A stretch of 64,000 nucleotides of DNA from Pseudochrobactrum saccharolyticum (GTDB taxonomy: Bacteria; Pseudomonadota; Alphaproteobacteria; Rhizobiales; Rhizobiaceae). The position numbers and the translations under genes were made by a program. Positions 60,868-64,000 of the stretch are shown piece after piece. Every line of letters starts with the position of its first letter. The first letter of the stretch is position 1. Location: NCBI RefSeq assembly GCF_008801715.1, contig NZ_VZPG01000005.1:62001-126000 (forward strand), read 5' to 3'. Under the pieces are notes generated by a model, which saw nothing but the letters and a program-made list of their open reading frames with translations, did no database searches and had not been told where the DNA came from.

Positions 60868-62988
60868 TTGGCCGAGACCCAGCCCCTTAAAAAACCGCGT
60901 TTGCATAAGAAGCTCATGGTCTTGAGCGGCACTGCAATCGCTCTGGCTGTGACATGGGCCAGTCTGGAAATTCTCGACAAGGCTTTTCCGCCACCGCTGG
61001 AAGTTGTCAGCCAGACATCCAAAGAGGTGATGGATCGCGACGGTAATCTACTGCGTGCCTTTGCCATTCCGTCCGGTCACTGGCGGCTCGCCACCACCCA
61101 CAAAGATGTCGATCCGCAATTTATTGAGATGCTGATCGCCTATGAGGATCAGCGTTTTCGCGACCATGGCGGTATTGATCCGCGTGCCATGGGGCGTGCA
61201 GCCATACAGCTTGCCAGCCACGGGCGCATTATCTCCGGCGGCTCCACTCTGTCGATGCAGGTTGCCCGTCTGATTGAACCACGCACGGAGCGCTCCTTTA
61301 TTGCCAAATTTCGCCAGATGCTGCGCGCCGTGCAAATCGAGCGCCGCCTGTCGAAAGAAGAAATCCTTGATGCCTATCTGACGCTTGCGCCTTTTGGCGG
61401 CAATCTTGAAGGTATCCGTGCCGCCAGCCTTGCCTATTTCGGCAAGGAACCGCGCAGGCTCACAACCTCGGAAGCAGCTCTGCTGATTGCCCTGCCGCAA
61501 TTGCCCGAGCGCCGCCGTCCCGACCGCTATCCTGATAATGCCCGTGCCGCCCGTGATCGGGTGCTGAACCGCTTGGCGGTAGTGTCGCTGATCGGCAATG
61601 ATGAGGCAGACCGCGCCGCACATCTGGCCATACCAAAACGCCGCTTGGCCATGCCCGCCCTTGCCCCGCATGTCAGCGAAACCGCTTTGCGTAAAGATAG
61701 CCAAGCCAATGTGCATCATGTGACGCTCAAGCGCTCGGTGCAGCAGGCACTGGAAACCGTGGCAATGGATTCCGCCAAGCGCCTCGGCCCTAAAATCTCC
61801 GTCGCCATGGTCATGGCCGATGCGGTAAGTGGCGAAATTATCGGTGAAGTCGGCTCCTCGGATTATTTTGATTCCAGCCGCTCAGGCTGGATTGATATGA
61901 CCAATGTGCAGCGCTCCCCCGGCTCCGCGCTGAAACCCTTCATCTTCGGGCTGGCTTTTGAAGACGGTCTGGTGATGCAGGAAACCATTATTGAAGACCG
62001 GCCGACCAATTTCTCCGGCTATCGCCCGCGTAACTTCGATATGAGCTATCAGGGCGATGTGACGGTACGCGAGGCGCTGCAACTCTCGCTCAATGTGCCG
62101 TCCGTGCGCCTGCTCGACAGTGTCGGTGCCACACGCCTGATGGTGCGGATGCGCCGCGCAGATATTAAAACCACATTGCCACCGGGGGAAACACCAGGTC
62201 TGGCTATTGGTCTTGGCGGGCTTGGCATCAGCCTTAAAGATCTGGTGCAGCTTTATACCGGCCTTTCCAATCGCGGCAAAACTACCGTCATTTCCAATGG
62301 CGTGGATGACCGTATAAAAGATGACAAGAGCGCAACCTCCGGTGAGCCGCTGCTGCAACCCGCAGCCGCATGGCAGGTGGCTGATGTACTTACGGGTGTT
62401 AAACCGCCGCTGGGGTCACTCCAGCGCGGCCTCGCCTATAAAACCGGCACCAGCTACGGCTATCGTGATGCATGGTCAGTTGGCTTTGACGGCCGCTATG
62501 TGCTGGGTGTCTGGGTTGGCCGTGCCGATAATGGCGCCGTGCCGGGTTTAAGCGGTTATGGCTCCGCCGCACCGATCCTGTTTGAAGCTTTTTCCAAATC
62601 CGGTGTCGGCTTTACCCCGCTTGCAGCCCCACCGGTCGGTACAATGCGGCTGCGCCAATCCGAGCTGCCGGTATCGTTGCGGCGCTTTACACCCTATCTT
62701 AGCCCCCTTGTCAGTGCGTCCGTGCGGGAATCCGCACCGCAAATCCTGTTTCCGCCGGAAGGTGCGCGGGTCGAGTTGACCAACCAGCCTGACGGCACCA
62801 CCGCACCGCTGGCATTGAAAATGCAGGGCGGCCGTGCACCGTTCATCTGGCTGGCCAATGGCAAACCGCTGGATAAAGCCTCACGCAAACGCTCCGGCCT
62901 CTGGCAACCGGATGGTGCAGGCTATTCCACACTGACCGTGATTGACGCGATCGGTCGTGCCGCCAGCGTACGCGTCTTCATCGATTAG
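60868..62988 (+). CDS. pbpC: Penicillin-binding protein 1C
   Basis: 706 residues from the TTG at 60868 (GGAG seven bases upstream); the open frame extends 59 codons further up but would overlap the divergent LysR gene. One membrane anchor (VLSGTAIALAVTWASLEIL) is followed by a GT51 glycosyltransferase (IAYEDQRFRDHGGID, Glu93 as catalytic base, GGSTLSMQVARL) and a transpeptidase (SALK with Ser353, SLN in QLSLNVP, KTGTS at Lys525). A PBP1C-specific C-terminal domain ends the protein. It polymerises and cross-links peptidoglycan. In many genomes pbpC adjoins an alpha-2-macroglobulin gene; here that gene is at 33359-38875. Confidence 0.93.
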   Translation: MAETQPLKKPRLHKKLMVLSGTAIALAVTWASLEILDKAFPPPLEVVSQTSKEVMDRDGNLLRAFAIPSGHWRLATTHKDVDPQFIEMLIAYEDQRFRDHGGIDPRAMGRAAIQLASHGRIISGGSTLSMQVARLIEPRTERSFIAKFRQMLRAVQIERRLSKEEILDAYLTLAPFGGNLEGIRAASLAYFGKEPRRLTTSEAALLIALPQLPERRRPDRYPDNARAARDRVLNRLAVVSLIGNDEADRAAHLAIPKRRLAMPALAPHVSETALRKDSQANVHHVTLKRSVQQALETVAMDSAKRLGPKISVAMVMADAVSGEIIGEVGSSDYFDSSRSGWIDMTNVQRSPGSALKPFIFGLAFEDGLVMQETIIEDRPTNFSGYRPRNFDMSYQGDVTVREALQLSLNVPSVRLLDSVGATRLMVRMRRADIKTTLPPGETPGLAIGLGGLGISLKDLVQLYTGLSNRGKTTVISNGVDDRIKDDKSATSGEPLLQPAAAWQVADVLTGVKPPLGSLQRGLAYKTGTSYGYRDAWSVGFDGRYVLGVWVGRADNGAVPGLSGYGSAAPILFEAFSKSGVGFTPLAAPPVGTMRLRQSELPVSLRRFTPYLSPLVSASVRESAPQILFPPEGARVELTNQPDGTTAPLALKMQGGRAPFIWLANGKPLDKASRKRSGLWQPDGAGYSTLTVIDAIGRAASVRVFID

Positions 62989-63014
62989 AACTAAGCTCAT
63001 ACCCGCATATCATC

Positions 63015-63049
63015 ACGCCCGTAATGCACTTCGCATTGCGGGCGTTTTT
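63015..63049 (+). terminator. Rho-independent terminator of pbpC
   Basis: ACGCCCGTAATGC and GCATTGCGGGCGT form a 13-bp stem (one G-U pair) with an ACTTC loop, followed by a run of T. Confidence 0.92.
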
Positions 63050-63297
63050 ATGTGATGAATTTCGATTCCGCACAGCTGCAACTTATTACCAAACGCACAA
63101 TGCTAAATATAAACATATATTTATCTGCGATAGTTTTATTCGTGATTTAGCAAAATTACGCAAAAATATTCTAATAAAACTTAATTCGTAGACGAAACTT
63201 CCTTGTTATCGCACACCATTCTGTGAAGAATATACTCACACAATCCGCCTGCCTCCGTTTGAGAGAAAACAGGTATGAGATTTGTGAGGCAAAACCG

Positions 63298-63317
63298 TTA
63301 AGCGAGAGACCGCTTAA
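63298..63317 (+). promoter_or_regulatory. Leader hairpin before the MetQ-like gene
   Basis: TTAAGCG and CGCTTAA form a perfect 7-bp stem with a 6-base loop, 13 bases before the AAGGA ribosome site of the next gene. It leaves that site free and may be a regulator target or a leader stem. Confidence 0.35.
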
Positions 63318-63343
63318 TGACCAAAATTATAAGGAAAACAGCA

Positions 63344-64000
63344 ATGTCGTTGTCAGATATCGCCCGCGTCAAAACCTTAATTTCGCGCCGCACCGGCATG
63401 AAAATGATGCTGCTTTCCGCTGTTGCCATGAGCGTTGCATTTGCTGCACCTCTGTCGGTTCAGGCACAGGACACAACTATCAAAGTCGGCATCATGGGTG
63501 GTGAAGACGAAGATGTGTGGAAAGTTGTTGCTGAACAGGCTGCAAAAGAAGGCCTCAAAATCGAAACCGTCATTTTCAACGATTACACCCAGCCGAATGA
63601 AGCGCTGGAGCGTAAAGAGATTAATGCCAATGCGTTTCAGCATGAGCCATATCTGAATGAGCAGATCAAACAGCACGGCTATAAAATTTCCGTTGCCGGT
63701 TACACTGCCCTCTGGCCAATTGGTATTTATTCCCGCAAAGTTGAAAAGCTGGAAGATCTGAAAGAAGGCGCAATCGTCGGCGTTCCGAATGATCCGACCA
63801 ATGAAGGCCGTGCCCTGCGCGTTCTCGAAAGCAAAGGTCTGATCAAACTCAATCCGGATGCAGGCATTCTTGCAACTCCGATTGATATTGTTGAGAACCC
63901 GAAGAAGCTTGAGATCAAAGAACTGGATGCCGGTGTTGTCGGTCTTTCCATTGATGATCTCGATGCAGCCATCGTCAACAATAACTGGGCAGCCAAATCC
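63344..64000 (+). CDS. MetQ/NlpA-family ABC transporter substrate-binding protein (5' part only)
   Basis: 219 codons from the ATG at 63344 (AAGGA eight bases upstream); the gene runs off the window. A Sec signal with an unusually long polar start (about 20 residues) ends near SVQAQD (about residue 42); no lipobox is seen, unlike many MetQ lipoproteins. Family features include KVGIMGGEDEDVWKVVAEQA, IFNDYTQPNEALERKEINAN, FQHEPYLNEQ, and VGVPNDPTNEGRALRVLESK with GLIKL. The family binds D/L-methionine; other members bind related compounds, so the ligand is provisional. Confidence 0.9.
   Translation, partial: MSLSDIARVKTLISRRTGMKMMLLSAVAMSVAFAAPLSVQAQDTTIKVGIMGGEDEDVWKVVAEQAAKEGLKIETVIFNDYTQPNEALERKEINANAFQHEPYLNEQIKQHGYKISVAGYTALWPIGIYSRKVEKLEDLKEGAIVGVPNDPTNEGRALRVLESKGLIKLNPDAGILATPIDIVENPKKLEIKELDAGVVGLSIDDLDAAIVNNNWAAKS

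Larger units (their letters stand above)
62989..63343. other. Intergenic region with pbpC terminator and leader of the MetQ-like gene
   Basis: The region starts with the pbpC terminator (63015-63049) and then becomes very A/T-rich (63080-63200). Nearer the gene it has a stem TTAAGCG/CGCTTAA (63298-63317). I looked for a SAM-sensing riboswitch and did not find a convincing one. No other gene is seen. Confidence 0.6.

Noticed and set aside
63060-63343. Possible SAM-II or similar riboswitch before the MetQ-like gene
   Set aside because: The expected conserved blocks and pseudoknot pairing were not found; only a simple 7-bp stem is present.
1-64000. CRISPR arrays, insertion sequences, prophage genes, tRNA or rRNA genes
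   Set aside because: No regularly spaced repeats, transposase or integrase signatures, or RNA gene sequences were recognised anywhere in the window.

Overview
The window reads as a chromosomal segment of an alphaproteobacterium of the order Hyphomicrobiales, most likely a Brucellaceae relative (Brucella/Ochrobactrum/Pseudochrobactrum type). The evidence is the nosDFYLX order, a pseudoazurin whose mature sequence has the family's canonical copper-ligand numbering, an FMN-riboswitch-controlled DMT transporter of the RibN type, a short intergenic repeat common in this order, and many peptide and amino-acid ABC importers. Genes are tightly packed. I see no rRNA, tRNA, CRISPR array, insertion sequence or prophage, so this looks like core or near-core metabolism and not a mobile island.

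Layout. 1-3936 is the end of a nitrous-oxide reductase operon (3' part of nosD, nosF, nosY, nosL, nosX), joined by ATGA overlaps. 4062-7147 continues the denitrification theme: a Crp/Fnr regulator, pseudoazurin (electron donor), NnrS and, on the other strand, a DUF2249 protein. 7417-8139 is an exported L,D-transpeptidase. 8442-19809 is a divergent pair of units: a fused HyuA-HyuB 5-oxoprolinase/hydantoinase on the minus strand, and a MarR-like regulator followed by a peptide importer (fused double ATPase, binding protein, two permeases) and an M14 zinc carboxypeptidase on the plus strand. 20090-21669 is formamidase with its zinc-ribbon partner (fmdAB). 21706-25488 (minus) holds an amino-acid permease, its binding protein, a DAO-type FAD oxidase and an Lrp regulator, with no ATPase gene. 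25869-27205 is an FMN riboswitch plus ribN.

27255-31048 is an EmrAB efflux pump with a divergent TetR regulator and palindromic operators. 31184-33296 pairs a YhhN lysoplasmalogenase with an overlapping aldehyde dehydrogenase. 33359-38875 is a bacterial alpha-2-macroglobulin carrying a PAN domain. 39213-40139 is a LysR regulator. 40120-52444 is one long minus-strand peptide-scavenging cluster: prolyl iminopeptidase, S9 peptidase, M20 amidohydrolase, a complete five-gene Opp/Dpp importer, a beta-lactamase-fold hydrolase and an MmgE/PrpD protein. 52759-60767 is an OFA-family transporter and an NAD-dependent molybdenum formate dehydrogenase (fdsGBA-D) with its LysR regulator. 60868-62988 is penicillin-binding protein 1C. 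The window ends inside a MetQ/NlpA-type binding protein.

Functional picture (inference): the segment combines organic-nitrogen scavenging (peptides, oxoproline, formamide, amino acids) with formate oxidation feeding NADH, and the nos/pseudoazurin block supplies an anaerobic electron sink. The most rewarding details are regulatory. The FMN riboswitch carries an unusually long internal insert and lies upstream of a helix that would mask the ribN ribosome-binding site. Several perfect inverted repeats sit in front of operons and suggest operators or RNA-processing structures. All positions, motifs and start choices were read by eye from the sequence; family assignments come from recognised motifs and not from database searches.
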